Assembly (NCBI RefSeq): GCF_017876795.1
Contig: NZ_JAGIOR010000001.1
Location: 1,383,501-1,447,500 of the forward strand
Length of the DNA stretch: 64,000 nucleotides
Direction: 5' to 3'
Source of the DNA: Rhizobium leguminosarum
GTDB lineage: Bacteria > Pseudomonadota > Alphaproteobacteria > Rhizobiales > Rhizobiaceae
A model generated the notes under the pieces. The model searched no databases and was not told the origin of the DNA. It saw only the letters and a list, made by a program, of their open reading frames with translations. The position numbers and the translations under genes are program-made. Shown piece after piece: positions 19,682 to 28,752 of the stretch (position 1 is its first letter; each line of letters begins with the position of its first letter).

Positions 19682-21766
19682 ATGGGCCCCTTGCAGAAGA
19701 CCGAGCAGATCGAAGCACTGAACGACGATTTCCGATCATTGTTTGCAACGCATCCATCGCCGATGTGGGTTTATGATCCGATATCGCTGCTTTTTCTCAG
19801 CGTCAACGAGGCGGCGGCAGAACTTTACGGCTATGGCCCAGACGAGTACCGGCACATGACGGTGCTCGATATCCGCCCCCAGCATGAGCGGGAGCGGATG
19901 ATCGACGCCGTCAACGGCCGTACCGACATGGAAAAGGCAGAGCGTTGGGTTCATCTCAAGGCGAGCGGCGAGACCTTTGACGTGCTGACCTATGGCCGCG
20001 AAGTGCGTTTCGAGGGCCGAGCCGCGATCTTGGCGATCGTGCAGGACCGCACCGAGGTCAACGCCGCCAGACGTCAGGTCAGCGATACGCGCTCGCTTCT
20101 CGACAGCATTGTCGACAACTTGCCGGTCGGCGTCTTTGTCAAGGACATGGAAGCGGACGGGCTTTACCTTCTCTTCAACGAGGCGTGTGGTGAAATCGTC
20201 GGCATGAGGGCGCAGGAGGTGGTCGGCCGAACCGACCGGGCGCTGTTTCCCGCCCGCCAGACGGATGCCTTCCGCGAGCAGGACCGCCGGGCCTTCGAAG
20301 CCGATAAGACGATCAGCTTCGAGGAGACGATGCTGCGCGCCGATGGCGCGCCACGCCTCTTGCGCACCGTCAAGCGCGTCTTGCCGACGCAGGAGGGCCG
20401 TGCACCGCGCTATCTGCTCGGCATCTCGCAGGACGTGACGGAGGAGCGCGCCATCGAGGCAAAGCTTGCTCATCTTGCCATGCATGATTCCCTGACCGGC
20501 CTGCCGAACCGGGCAGCCTTTTCCAATCATATCAGCCAGCGCGCGGTCGAAGCGACCGCCGACAGCCCGATCGCGCTGCTCTATATTGACGTCGATCATT
20601 TCAAGCTTATCAACGACAGCAAGGGACATGCCGCCGGCGACGCGCTGCTTTGCCAAGTGTCGGAGCGGCTGCTGCGGCTGGCTGAGAAGTGCGATCTCGT
20701 CGCCCGTCTCGGCGGCGATGAATTCGCCATCGTTCTGGAGCTCGGCGAACCGGAGCGGGCCGGGCGTTTCGCGGAGCGGCTGTTGCAGACGCTTGCCGGC
20801 GCCTTCGATCTCGATGGCGCCCGGGAGCATGTCACCTGCAGCGTCGGCATCGCCCTGGCGCCCGCTCATGCCGGCGATGCAGACGTCCTGATGCGGCACG
20901 CGGATCTGGCGCTCTATGCCGCTAAGGAGAGCGGGCGCTCGACCTATCGTTTCTACGAGACTGAGATGCGGCTTGCCGCCGAGGGCCGGCATGTGATGAC
21001 CGCCGAGCTGTGGGAGGCGCTGGAGAAGCGCCAGTTCCAGCTGCACTACCAGCCGATCGTGCAACTCGACAATGACGATATCGCCGGCTTCGAGGCGCTG
21101 ATCCGCTGGCGCCACCCCAAGCGCGGGTTGGTTGCGCCGATGGAATTCATTCCGCTCGCCGAGGAGACCGGCCTCATCGTGCCGATCGGCGACTGGGTGA
21201 TCCGGGAAGCCTGCCGCGCGGCAGCCGGCTGGCCCGCCCATTTGAGGATCGCCGTCAATCTCTCCGTCAGCCAGTTTCGGCATGCCAGCCTGCTTTCGAC
21301 AGTGGTCGCGGCGCTCAACGAAACGGGCCTCGATGCCGACCGGCTTGAAATCGAAATCACCGAGTCCGTGTTCCTGGCCGATGCCGATCAAAGTCTGCCG
21401 CTGCTGCGTGCACTGAAAGAGCTTGGCGTCCGCATCGCCATCGACGATTTCGGCACCGGTTATTCGTCGCTGAGCTATCTCAGGTCGTTTCCCTTCGACA
21501 AGATCAAGCTCGACCGCAGCTTCGTTTCGGGTATCGAGACGGATGCCGGCAATCTCGCCATCGTCCGCGCCGTCGTCGGTATCGGTTCCGGCTTCAACGC
21601 CACTACGCTGGCCGAAGGGATCGAGACGGAAGAGCAGTTGCAGAAACTGCGCGCCGAAGGTTTCAGTGAGGTGCAAGGTTATCTGCTTGGCCGGCCGATG
21701 CCGCAGCACGAGGCGGAGGTGCTGATCCACGGCCGCGCGCTGAAGGCCGTTTCGTCACGTTCGTAA
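19682..21766 (+). CDS. PAS-PAS-GGDEF-EAL cyclic-di-GMP signalling protein
   Basis: This 694-residue cytoplasmic protein has no membrane helix. Two PAS domains (about 15-115 and 135-250) precede a GGDEF diguanylate cyclase domain with an intact RLGGDEF motif (about 342-348) and an EAL phosphodiesterase domain. The EAL part keeps FEALIRW (about 470), EIEITES, IDDFGTGYSSL, KLDRSF, AEGIET and QGYLLGRP, so both activities may be present. The PAS domains would sense a small molecule, redox state or light, but no cofactor residue can be named. The first start codon is ATG 19682. It is monocistronic by spacing. Confidence 0.93.
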   Translation: MGPLQKTEQIEALNDDFRSLFATHPSPMWVYDPISLLFLSVNEAAAELYGYGPDEYRHMTVLDIRPQHERERMIDAVNGRTDMEKAERWVHLKASGETFDVLTYGREVRFEGRAAILAIVQDRTEVNAARRQVSDTRSLLDSIVDNLPVGVFVKDMEADGLYLLFNEACGEIVGMRAQEVVGRTDRALFPARQTDAFREQDRRAFEADKTISFEETMLRADGAPRLLRTVKRVLPTQEGRAPRYLLGISQDVTEERAIEAKLAHLAMHDSLTGLPNRAAFSNHISQRAVEATADSPIALLYIDVDHFKLINDSKGHAAGDALLCQVSERLLRLAEKCDLVARLGGDEFAIVLELGEPERAGRFAERLLQTLAGAFDLDGAREHVTCSVGIALAPAHAGDADVLMRHADLALYAAKESGRSTYRFYETEMRLAAEGRHVMTAELWEALEKRQFQLHYQPIVQLDNDDIAGFEALIRWRHPKRGLVAPMEFIPLAEETGLIVPIGDWVIREACRAAAGWPAHLRIAVNLSVSQFRHASLLSTVVAALNETGLDADRLEIEITESVFLADADQSLPLLRALKELGVRIAIDDFGTGYSSLSYLRSFPFDKIKLDRSFVSGIETDAGNLAIVRAVVGIGSGFNATTLAEGIETEEQLQKLRAEGFSEVQGYLLGRPMPQHEAEVLIHGRALKAVSSRS

Positions 21767-21843
21767 GATTTCCAAGCAGGCTTCGATGACACCGCGACAT
21801 TGCGACTCTCGCCGCGCCCGACAGGGCGGGTTCAGCGTCTGTG

Positions 21844-21912
21844 TGAATAGTTAAGTGATGACTTGACAATTTAGTGGCACGACACAATACTCAAGTCCAT
21901 GCTTAACTATTC
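21844..21912. promoter_or_regulatory. Promoter and inverted repeat at the ArsR-type regulator
   Basis: GAATAGTTAAG (21844-21854) is repeated inverted as CTTAACTATTC within the first codons of the regulator (about 21902-21912). Between them lies TTGACA (about 21862) and, 17 bases later, AATACT (about 21885-21890). A start 6-8 bases after this -10 would be almost at the ATG, so the mRNA may be leaderless. The two half-sites would bracket RNA polymerase and suit autorepression. Confidence 0.5.
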
Positions 21913-22249
21913 GGACATTGACGATATTCTGAAAGCCCTCGTCGAGCCGACGCGGCGGCAGATCGTCGAGCGGCTGAGCCGCGGCCCGGCCAGCGTCAGC
22001 GAGCTGGCGCACCCCTTCGACATGTCGCTTGCGGCGATCGTCCAGCATTTACAGGTGCTGGAGGAAAGCGGCCTCATCCGCAGCGAGAAGATCGGGCGGG
22101 TTCGCACCTGCCGCATCGAGCCATCCGGCCTCGATAGGATCGCCGGCTGGGTGGCCGAGCGCAGAAGCCTGATGGAGCGGCGGTTCGATCGCCTGGGCGA
22201 GATGCTTTCACCGCCGGCCGTAAATAACCAACAAGAGGAGAAAGAGTGA
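21899..22249 (+). CDS. ArsR-family winged-helix regulator
   Basis: The 116-residue protein is a winged helix (about 5-90) with LVEPTRRQIVERLSRGPASVSEL and the recognition helix in MSLAAIVQHLQVLEESGLI. It lacks the ELCVCDL metal-binding motif of metal-sensing ArsR proteins, so it is probably of the SdpR-like group often paired with an AHSA1/SRPBCC protein, as here. No Shine-Dalgarno sequence is visible. The stop TGA overlaps the ATG of the next gene, so the two are coupled. An inverted repeat spanning its promoter suggests self-control. Confidence 0.9.
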   Translation: MLNYSDIDDILKALVEPTRRQIVERLSRGPASVSELAHPFDMSLAAIVQHLQVLEESGLIRSEKIGRVRTCRIEPSGLDRIAGWVAERRSLMERRFDRLGEMLSPPAVNNQQEEKE

Positions 22250-22740
22250 TGACCGAGCAGTCCGCGCAGTCGACGGCCGCCCAGCCAGCCGTTTCCCACG
22301 CCACCTTCGCCGTCGAGCGTGCCTATCCCGTTCCGCCTGAGCGCGTCTTCTTCGCCTTTGCTGATCTTGACAGCAAGCGGCGCTGGTTCGCCGAAGGCGA
22401 AGGCTGGGAGGTGCTGGAATTTACCTCGGATTTCAGCGTCGGCGGCGCCGAATTTTCGCGCTTCCGCTTCGGTGATGGGCCGGAGATCACCAACGACACG
22501 CAATACCAGAATATCGTGCCGAACGAGCGCATCGTCATCTGCTACCGGATGGCAGTGGGCGGCGTGCCGATCTCGGTCTCGCTGGCGACCATCGAATTCA
22601 GTCCCTCCGGCAAGGGCACAGTCATGACCTATACGGAGCAAGGCGTCTATTTCGACGATGCCTCGGCGGGCGCCAACCGCGAGATCGGCTGCCGCGAGTT
22701 GATGGAGGCCCTAGCAAGGGAGCTTGATGTGGCCACCTGA
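22249..22740 (+). CDS. SRPBCC (AHSA1-like) domain protein
   Basis: The product is 163 residues of the START/Bet v1-like AHSA1 fold, which forms a hydrophobic cavity. It begins after a short polar tail with HATFAVERAYPVPPERVFFAFADLDSKRRWF and has the typical mid-region RFRFGDGPEITNDTQYQNIVPNERIVICYRM. Such proteins coupled to ArsR regulators are widespread but their ligand is mostly unknown. ATG 22249 has AGGAG 8 bases upstream within the regulator's end, and overlaps its stop codon. The frame also opens at GTG 22246. Confidence 0.88.
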   Translation: MTEQSAQSTAAQPAVSHATFAVERAYPVPPERVFFAFADLDSKRRWFAEGEGWEVLEFTSDFSVGGAEFSRFRFGDGPEITNDTQYQNIVPNERIVICYRMAVGGVPISVSLATIEFSPSGKGTVMTYTEQGVYFDDASAGANREIGCRELMEALARELDVAT

Positions 22741-22834
22741 GAAGCAGGTATGCCGCCGGACCATCAAGCATTCGTCATTTTCAAAAAGGCGGGCGAAGCC
22801 GCATAATTGTCGTGGGCTGGAAAGGAGAATGTCT

Positions 22835-22936
22835 ATGAAACGCTATTCATTCTCGATAATCGGACTGGCGCTCTTGACCGCCATCATCGCCAATCCGGGC
22901 ATCGCATTCGCCTGCAACAAGCTGATCGGCACCTGA
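22835..22936 (+). CDS. Tiny exported peptide, 33 residues
   Basis: I do not recognise this gene. MKRYSFSIIGLALLTAIIAN is a classic signal sequence: two basic residues, a hydrophobic core, then PGIAFAC and only NKLIGT. AAAGGAG (22821-22827) is 7 bases before ATG 22835, a strong ribosome site; an ATG at 22829 is too close. Cleavage after IAFA would leave a seven-residue CNKLIGT. A Cys at that place invites a lipoprotein reading, but AFAC is a poor lipobox. A hairpin with a TTCG loop follows 15 bp after the stop. Confidence 0.6.
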   Translation: MKRYSFSIIGLALLTAIIANPGIAFACNKLIGT

Positions 22937-22951
22937 GCCGCACCCCCGCTC

Positions 22952-22975
22952 CAAGGCGTGGCTTCGGCTACGCCT
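22952..22975 (+). terminator. TTCG-capped hairpin after the tiny peptide gene
   Basis: AAGGCGTGGC and GCTACGCCTT form a 10-bp stem (one G-U type mismatch) with a stable TTCG tetraloop. Only a short T stretch (GCTTTG) follows, so it may be a weak terminator or an mRNA 3' end protector. It also sits in the leader of mnmA. Confidence 0.5.
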
Positions 22976-23155
22976 TGCTTTGCCCTGGGGATGCCAAATC
23001 ATCGGCTGTCCGAGGCCGCCTCTTGCGTCCCGATACAATCCTTTCTATATCGGTTCCTCATCGAGAAGTGGCGGCCGATCCCGCCTGATATCGGCAAATC
23101 CGCCGCAATTGCAGCGCAAGGGCGGATTTGGCCCAAGCAGAATTTGGCACCACCT

Positions 23156-24355
23156 TTGAACACACTGGATTTTGACAAGCAGCCGGAAGAGACCCGTGTC
23201 GTCGTCGCCATGTCGGGCGGTGTCGATTCATCCGTCGTCGCCGGCCTTCTCAAACAGCAGGGTTACGACGTACTCGGCATCACGCTGCAGCTTTACGATC
23301 ATGGCGCCGCCGTTCACCGCGCCGGTTCCTGCTGCGCCGGCCAGGATATCGACGATGCGCGCCGGGTCTGCGAAACGCTCGGCATTCCGCATTACGTGCT
23401 CGATTACGAAAAGCGCTTTCGCGAGACGGTGATCAATCCCTTCGCCGAAAGCTATGTCGCCGGCGAAACGCCGATCCCTTGCGTCTCCTGCAACCAGACC
23501 GTCAAGTTCGCCGATCTTCTGGCGACCGCCAAGGAGCTCGGCGCCGATGCGCTGGCGACCGGCCACTATATTCGCTCGCGGCCGAACCCGTCGCCGGAGA
23601 ATCCCGGCCGACGCGCGCTTTACCGCCCGGCCGATGCCGACCGCGACCAGAGCTATTTCCTGTTCGCCACGACGCAGGAGCAAATCGACTATCTCCGCTT
23701 TCCCTTGGGCGGCCTGCCGAAGGCCGAGACCCGCAGGCTCGCTGAAGAGATGGGCCTCGTCGTCGCCAAGAAGGCCGACAGCCAGGACATCTGCTTCGTG
23801 CCGCAGGGCAAATATTCCGACATCATCACCAAGCTGAAGCCGAATGCGGCGCTTGCCGGCGAGATCGTCCATCTCGATGGCCGGGTGCTCGGAACCCATG
23901 AGGGCATCCTGCACTTCACCATCGGCCAGCGCCGCGGCATCGGCATCGCCACCGGCGAGCCGCTCTACGTCGTCTTCCTCGACGCCCGCTCGCGCCGCGT
24001 CATCGTCGGGCCGAAGGAGGCGTTGGAAACGCACCGCGTCTACCTGCGCGACGTCAATTGGCTGGGCGACGAGACGCTTGCGCAAGCCGCCTCCGGTAAA
24101 GGCTTCGCCTGCTACGCCAAGGTTCGCTCGACACGGGCGCCGGCACCCGCCGTGCTGCATATCAATGCGAACGGCACCTATGTCGACCTCACGGTCGGTG
24201 AGGCGGGTATCGCCCCCGGCCAGGCCTGCGCGCTTTATTCCGCACCCGGCGACAACGCCCGCGTTTTCGGCGGCGGTTTCATCGAGCGCTCGGAACGCGA
24301 ACCTTCGGCGGAAGCTTCGCTGAAGGCCCTTTTGGCCAGCCCCGTCGCCGCCTGA
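23156..24355 (+). CDS. mnmA: tRNA-specific 2-thiouridylase MnmA
   Basis: MnmA (399 residues from the chosen start) installs the sulfur of 2-thiouridine at U34 of tRNA-Lys, -Glu and -Gln. The PP-loop [19 protein letters not shown] sits near residues 15-35. The two catalytic Cys are in [11 protein letters not shown] and [12 protein letters not shown]. The start is probably TTG 23156 (giving [14 protein letters not shown]), which fits remembered rhizobial homologues. The open frame extends 66 codons upstream through a hairpin and lacks homology. No good Shine-Dalgarno is visible. A hairpin plus TTTTT after the stop (24374-24396) probably ends the transcript. Confidence 0.93.
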   Translation: MNTLDFDKQPEETRVVVAMSGGVDSSVVAGLLKQQGYDVLGITLQLYDHGAAVHRAGSCCAGQDIDDARRVCETLGIPHYVLDYEKRFRETVINPFAESYVAGETPIPCVSCNQTVKFADLLATAKELGADALATGHYIRSRPNPSPENPGRRALYRPADADRDQSYFLFATTQEQIDYLRFPLGGLPKAETRRLAEEMGLVVAKKADSQDICFVPQGKYSDIITKLKPNAALAGEIVHLDGRVLGTHEGILHFTIGQRRGIGIATGEPLYVVFLDARSRRVIVGPKEALETHRVYLRDVNWLGDETLAQAASGKGFACYAKVRSTRAPAPAVLHINANGTYVDLTVGEAGIAPGQACALYSAPGDNARVFGGGFIERSEREPSAEASLKALLASPVAA

Positions 24356-24373
24356 AACCGATAGGGAACAACA

Positions 24374-24396
24374 GGTGGTAAAGCCCACCGTTTTTC
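24374..24396 (+). terminator. Probable terminator after mnmA
   Basis: GGTGG and CCACC close a six-base loop and are followed by GTTTTT. The stem is short, so efficiency is uncertain. Confidence 0.55.
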
Positions 24397-24408
24397 TCGA
24401 TCATGCGC

Positions 24409-24438
24409 TTGACACAAAGCCGAAGCGCACCTTATAAG
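24409..24438 (+). promoter_or_regulatory. Sigma-70 promoter of the tRNA-Met gene
   Basis: TTGACA at 24409-24414 and TATAAG at 24433-24438 are separated by 18 bases, a near-consensus housekeeping promoter. It lies about 55 bp before the tRNA. Confidence 0.7.
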
Positions 24439-24491
24439 CCGCTCATCCCACGAGCCCGCTGCGCTTCGCGAGCAGGTATCGTTTGACCAGT

Positions 24492-24568
24492 GGCGGAGTA
24501 GCTCAGTAGGTCAGAGCAGAGGAATCATAATCCTTGTGTCGGGGGTTCAAATCCCTCCTCCGCTACCA
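24492..24568 (+). tRNA. tRNA-Met (CAT anticodon), elongator type
   Basis: The acceptor stem GGCGGAG pairs with CTCCGCT. The D-arm carries AGCTCAGTAGGTCAGAGC, the anticodon loop is ATCATAA (CAT) and the T-arm is GGGGGTTCAAATCCCTC. CCA is encoded. The sequence resembles the elongator tRNA-Met of rhizobia rather than initiator tRNA or the lysidine-modified tRNA-Ile2, whose acceptor and anticodon stems differ. One acceptor base pair is G-T. Confidence 0.93.
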
Positions 24569-24734
24569 GTCAAATCTCCAATAATATCAATAGTCGACGA
24601 TATCTTGCTTCGGTTTTGGGCGTTTTCCTGTCTCGCCCAATGGGCGGGATAAAGTCCATGGTCGGGTTTGATCGCCAAATGGTTTCACCCGTATGCGAGC
24701 ACAGCGCGGGAAACCCGCGCCGTCCAGGCATCAG

Positions 24735-25568
24735 TCAAACGATGAAATGAAAATTGTCGTATCGCGCACCATAATAATCCGGACCGCTCGTTTCTGTAAT
24801 GACGGGCTCGGTGTCGAGCACGAGATAGTCGATTTTGCCCCAGGCGCTGAGATCGATCACTTGCGGTGCGTCCATGCTGTCGGCGGTCACGTTAACCGTG
24901 GTCGAGAACACGATATTGCCATTGAGATGACCTTCGATCGTCAGAACGTTGTCATAGTCCGACGTGCCGTTTGCGACGCTGAATTGTTCGATCTGGAAGG
25001 TTCCGCCATCGGCGGACAGAATGGGTGTCCAGAATACGCCGCCCGACAGAACATGGTTGCCGTCGGCTTCTTTCTGAACTGTGGCGTCGTCACCATCTCG
25101 CCAGGCGCCCCAATCGAAGCCTTTATAGCCGGTCGGGAAGTCGTATTTGCCGACATCCTCAAAATTGACGAATACGTCGCCGCGTTCCGGCAAGTCGACA
25201 GCGATATTGAGCAAGCCGAAGTCCGTGGCGCCTTTGCCGTCGGAAATCTTGAAATTGAACTGGTCGACGAGTTGATCCCCTGGGCCGAGCGCTGATACCA
25301 CCGGGTTGGAATGATCGAGCGCATACGTGTAACCACCGTCGGAATAGACAGTCAGCGTGCCGTATTTCCCCTCGATCGTCGTGCTCGTGGCGGGCCCGTT
25401 CGGATCGGCGGGTTGGGGAATTCGTTGTCCATTGACGAAATTCAGGCGCACCCGATCTCCATCGACATCGGTGGAACTGGTATTTTCGAGGATGTCGCCA
25501 CTGATCGGATCGTTGATATCGAAAACAGGCAAGTATACGTCAACTGCGACCGGCTTGTGGTTTGCCAT
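24735..25568 (-). CDS. VCBS/cadherin-like extracellular protein, probably exported by a type I system
   Basis: The 277-residue acidic protein has no Sec signal peptide. The N-terminal half is a VCBS-type repeat: DINDPISGDILENTSSTDVDGD, then KYGTLTVYSDGGYTYALDHS and DQFNFKISDGKGATDFGLLNI. The second half (about 135-277) is a beta-rich domain with many Asp/Gly and aromatic residues and no recognised motif. Such proteins in rhizobia (Rap adhesins, surface proteins) leave through a type I secretion system and bind Ca2+ or polysaccharide. GGGAGG lies just before the ATG. It follows the tRNA-Met and stands alone; a secretion partner is not nearby. Confidence 0.7.
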   Translation of the reverse strand: MANHKPVAVDVYLPVFDINDPISGDILENTSSTDVDGDRVRLNFVNGQRIPQPADPNGPATSTTIEGKYGTLTVYSDGGYTYALDHSNPVVSALGPGDQLVDQFNFKISDGKGATDFGLLNIAVDLPERGDVFVNFEDVGKYDFPTGYKGFDWGAWRDGDDATVQKEADGNHVLSGGVFWTPILSADGGTFQIEQFSVANGTSDYDNVLTIEGHLNGNIVFSTTVNVTADSMDAPQVIDLSAWGKIDYLVLDTEPVITETSGPDYYGARYDNFHFIV

Positions 25569-25917
25569 TTCTACCTCCCGTGTGATGTTGTGTTCGACTA
25601 TGCAACCCTATCGGGTGGCTGGCAATGTAAATTGCCGGAGCATGGGATTAATTCGTCTACTCCAGCCGCAAAATCGACTGGCTGCAGTTCCCGGCACCAA
25701 ATAAAGAAGGCGGCGTTGATGTCGGTCCTGGTCGTAATTCAAGCGTTGGTGCTGCTGCGGTCTCGTCGGCTGTGGCAGAAGCATTCCTGGCAGGTAATAA
25801 TGACTGGCCAACGATGACGTCGTCATGACGATATACCGAATGAGTTGCTGCGCGTACGAAGCACAACCTTGGAACGAGGGAATATCCGGGAGGACCGACG
25901 GTTCTGCGATCGTCTCA
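25569..25917. other. Non-coding, probably decayed stretch downstream of the ABC-ATPase remnant
   Basis: No gene can be supported here. The plus strand keeps an open run without a start (about 25650-25830, reading IDWLQFPAPNKEGG onward), ending at a TGA. It has codon-like composition but no match I can name. The region separates the VCBS gene from the ABC-ATPase remnant and looks like degraded sequence. Confidence 0.4.
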
Positions 25918-26100
25918 TTAGTGCAGCCCGCCGACCACGAGCAATGTCTCGACAGCGTCATGAGCGCTGAAGAGACTTTCCGATGTCCCCGACCAGGCCA
26001 GTCTGCCTCGCTCGAGAATGACGACCTGATCGGCGAAATCGAGCGCGCTCTGGATATGTTCAAAATGCAGACTTCAACGGCTCGCGCACCAGTCTCAAAT
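25918..26100 (-). pseudogene. C-terminal remnant of an ABC-transporter ATPase (LivF-like)
   Basis: Reading on the minus strand, codons 26073-25921 give SLHFEHIQSALDFADQVVIL then ERGRLAWSGT and end VETLLVVGGLH with TAA. ALDFADQVVILERGRLAWSGT is typical of the segment after the Walker B and H-loop in branched-chain amino acid type ATPases. Upstream the frame breaks (TGA at the join, another frame reading LVREPLK), and the pobA stop comes only a few bases further. The rest of the ATPase is missing, so this is a deletion scar rather than a gene. Confidence 0.72.
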
Positions 26101-26107
26101 CTTCATA

Positions 26108-27355
<1,248 letters not shown>

Positions 27356-27366
27356 CTAAAAATTGT

Positions 27367-27383
27367 ACTAATCGAACATTAGT
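27367..27383. promoter_or_regulatory. Palindromic operator in the pobA/pobR divergent region
   Basis: ACTAAT-N5-ATTAGT is a perfect 6-bp inverted repeat sitting directly before the ribosome site of the regulator gene. It lies between the two divergent starts. It is a likely PobR or autoregulation site; the pairing is inferred from position only. Confidence 0.5.
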
Positions 27384-27396
27384 GCAGGAGAGCCCG

Positions 27397-28287
27397 ATGA
27401 GCAGACATGTCCCTACCTACGAGCTCTACGGTGAGAATACTGGGCGAGAGCCAGATTTTTGGTTGCATTGCGAAACAATTCGCTCCCGCAGCAGCTTGCA
27501 TCAATGGGAAATACGCCCGCACCGTCACGAGAGTTTCTTTCAGATATTGTACATCCAAGCGGGTTCGGGCGATGCGATCTTCGGCGAGGAGAGGCATGCC
27601 ATCCGGCCGCCGGCAATCATCACCGTGCCGCCCGGGGTCAATCACGGCTTTCGGTTTTCGCACGATATCGACGGTTTCGTCATCACCCTATTGAGATCCC
27701 ATCTCAGTCATCCGCCCGGCGAGCGGAGCCAGCTCGGCGAATGGCTGGCAATGCCGCATCTGACGGCGCTCGATCCCGATAATGCCGAGGCTGTCTATGT
27801 CATGCAGACGTTGCGCCGGCTGGGCGACGAATTCGAAAACCGCCGCAGCGGCCGCAACGAGACGCTAGGCGCCTACGTGGCTCTGGTGCTGCGGCTGACG
27901 GCGAGGATTTCACAGAAGGGAAACAGTGACGAACTTGCGTCGAATGAGAACGAGCGGCGGATGGAAATGTTGAGCGAGTTGGTCCAGCAGCATTTCCGAT
28001 CGCACAAACCCGCTTCCTTCTACGCTAGGGAGCTTGGGGTTTCGCCAACGCATCTAACCCGTATCGTCCGGTCGATGACCGGCAGCACGCCGCACGAGCT
28101 GATCGCCGGCAAACTTGTCGAAGAGGCGAAGCGTCAGCTTGTCTTTACGATGGGCAGCGTTCAGGAAATCGGATTTCGGCTCGGCTTTGCCGATCCCGCC
28201 TATTTCTCGCGTTTCTTCCTCAAATACATGGGAGAAACGCCGCGGGTCTGGCGCGTGAAGGAAAAGGCTCGGCTGGAACAGGCGTAG
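27397..28287 (+). CDS. pobR: AraC-family activator, probable PobR
   Basis: This 296-residue regulator has an N-terminal cupin-like sensor (about 20-160; WEIRPHRHESFFQILYIQAGSG, HAIRPPAIITVPPGVNHGF). The C-terminal AraC double helix-turn-helix lies at about 190-290 (FYARELGVSPTHLTRIVRSMTG and the signature GFADPAYFSRFFLKYMGETPRVWR). Divergent placement from pobA, 116 bp apart, makes it the likely 4-hydroxybenzoate-responsive activator. ATG 27397 has CAGGAG 6 bases upstream; 30 upstream codons in frame are non-homologous. It is fused to nothing and has normal length. Confidence 0.88.
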   Translation: MSRHVPTYELYGENTGREPDFWLHCETIRSRSSLHQWEIRPHRHESFFQILYIQAGSGDAIFGEERHAIRPPAIITVPPGVNHGFRFSHDIDGFVITLLRSHLSHPPGERSQLGEWLAMPHLTALDPDNAEAVYVMQTLRRLGDEFENRRSGRNETLGAYVALVLRLTARISQKGNSDELASNENERRMEMLSELVQQHFRSHKPASFYARELGVSPTHLTRIVRSMTGSTPHELIAGKLVEEAKRQLVFTMGSVQEIGFRLGFADPAYFSRFFLKYMGETPRVWRVKEKARLEQA

Positions 28288-28328
28288 GGTTTTGGCATTC
28301 GGCTACGCACTTGCAGCCCTCGGATCCG

Positions 28329-28736
28329 TCACGTCGCCGGCCACGTCCAGTTCTGTACTTCTGGCATGTCCTCGCCATACTCCCTGACGTAGGCGTGATG
28401 CTCTGCAAGCTTGCCTTGGAAGGTGGCGAGGGCTTCTTCCGCCTTTTCCTTCAGGCCCGGCACACGTTCGATCGCTTCGATGGCGAGGTGGAAGCGGTCG
28501 AGTTCGTTGAGGACGGTCATATCGAAGGGTGTCGTTGTCGTGCCCTCTTCGATGAAGCCGCGGACGTGGATATTGCGGTGGTTGGTGCGTTTGTACGTCA
28601 GCCGGTGAATGAGATAGGGATAGGCGTGATAGGCGAAGATGACAGGCTTGTCTGACGTGAAGATCGCGTCGAAGGCCTCGTCGGTCAGGCCGTGCGGGTG
28701 CTGATCCTTTGATTGCAGCGCCAGCAGATCGACGAC
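28329..28736 (-). pseudogene. C-terminal stump of phosphoketolase (Xfp)
   Basis: The minus-strand frame gives about 135 residues ending in WTWPAT, including [58 protein letters not shown] and [11 protein letters not shown]. These are the unmistakable C-terminal blocks of xylulose-5-phosphate/fructose-6-phosphate phosphoketolase. About four fifths of the enzyme (some 650 residues, including the thiamine diphosphate site) is absent. It lies 16 bp after the ackA stop. The remaining frame is intact and would need an internal start, so a product is unlikely. Confidence 0.85.
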
Positions 28737-28752
28737 GTGTCGTTGATCTGAA

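Noticed and set aside
19736..21730. 664-codon minus-strand open frame opposite the PAS-GGDEF-EAL gene
   Set aside because: High GC removes stops from the complementary frame. The plus strand has intact domain motifs, while the minus translation has none.
22158..22250. ArsR metal sensor
   Set aside because: The regulator lacks the Cys motif of metal-sensing ArsR proteins and is paired with an SRPBCC protein, so metal sensing was not claimed.
24492..26107. Genomic island integrated at tRNA-Met
   Set aside because: No integrase and no repeated 3' tRNA end were found downstream. The region looks variable and decayed, but an island cannot be supported.
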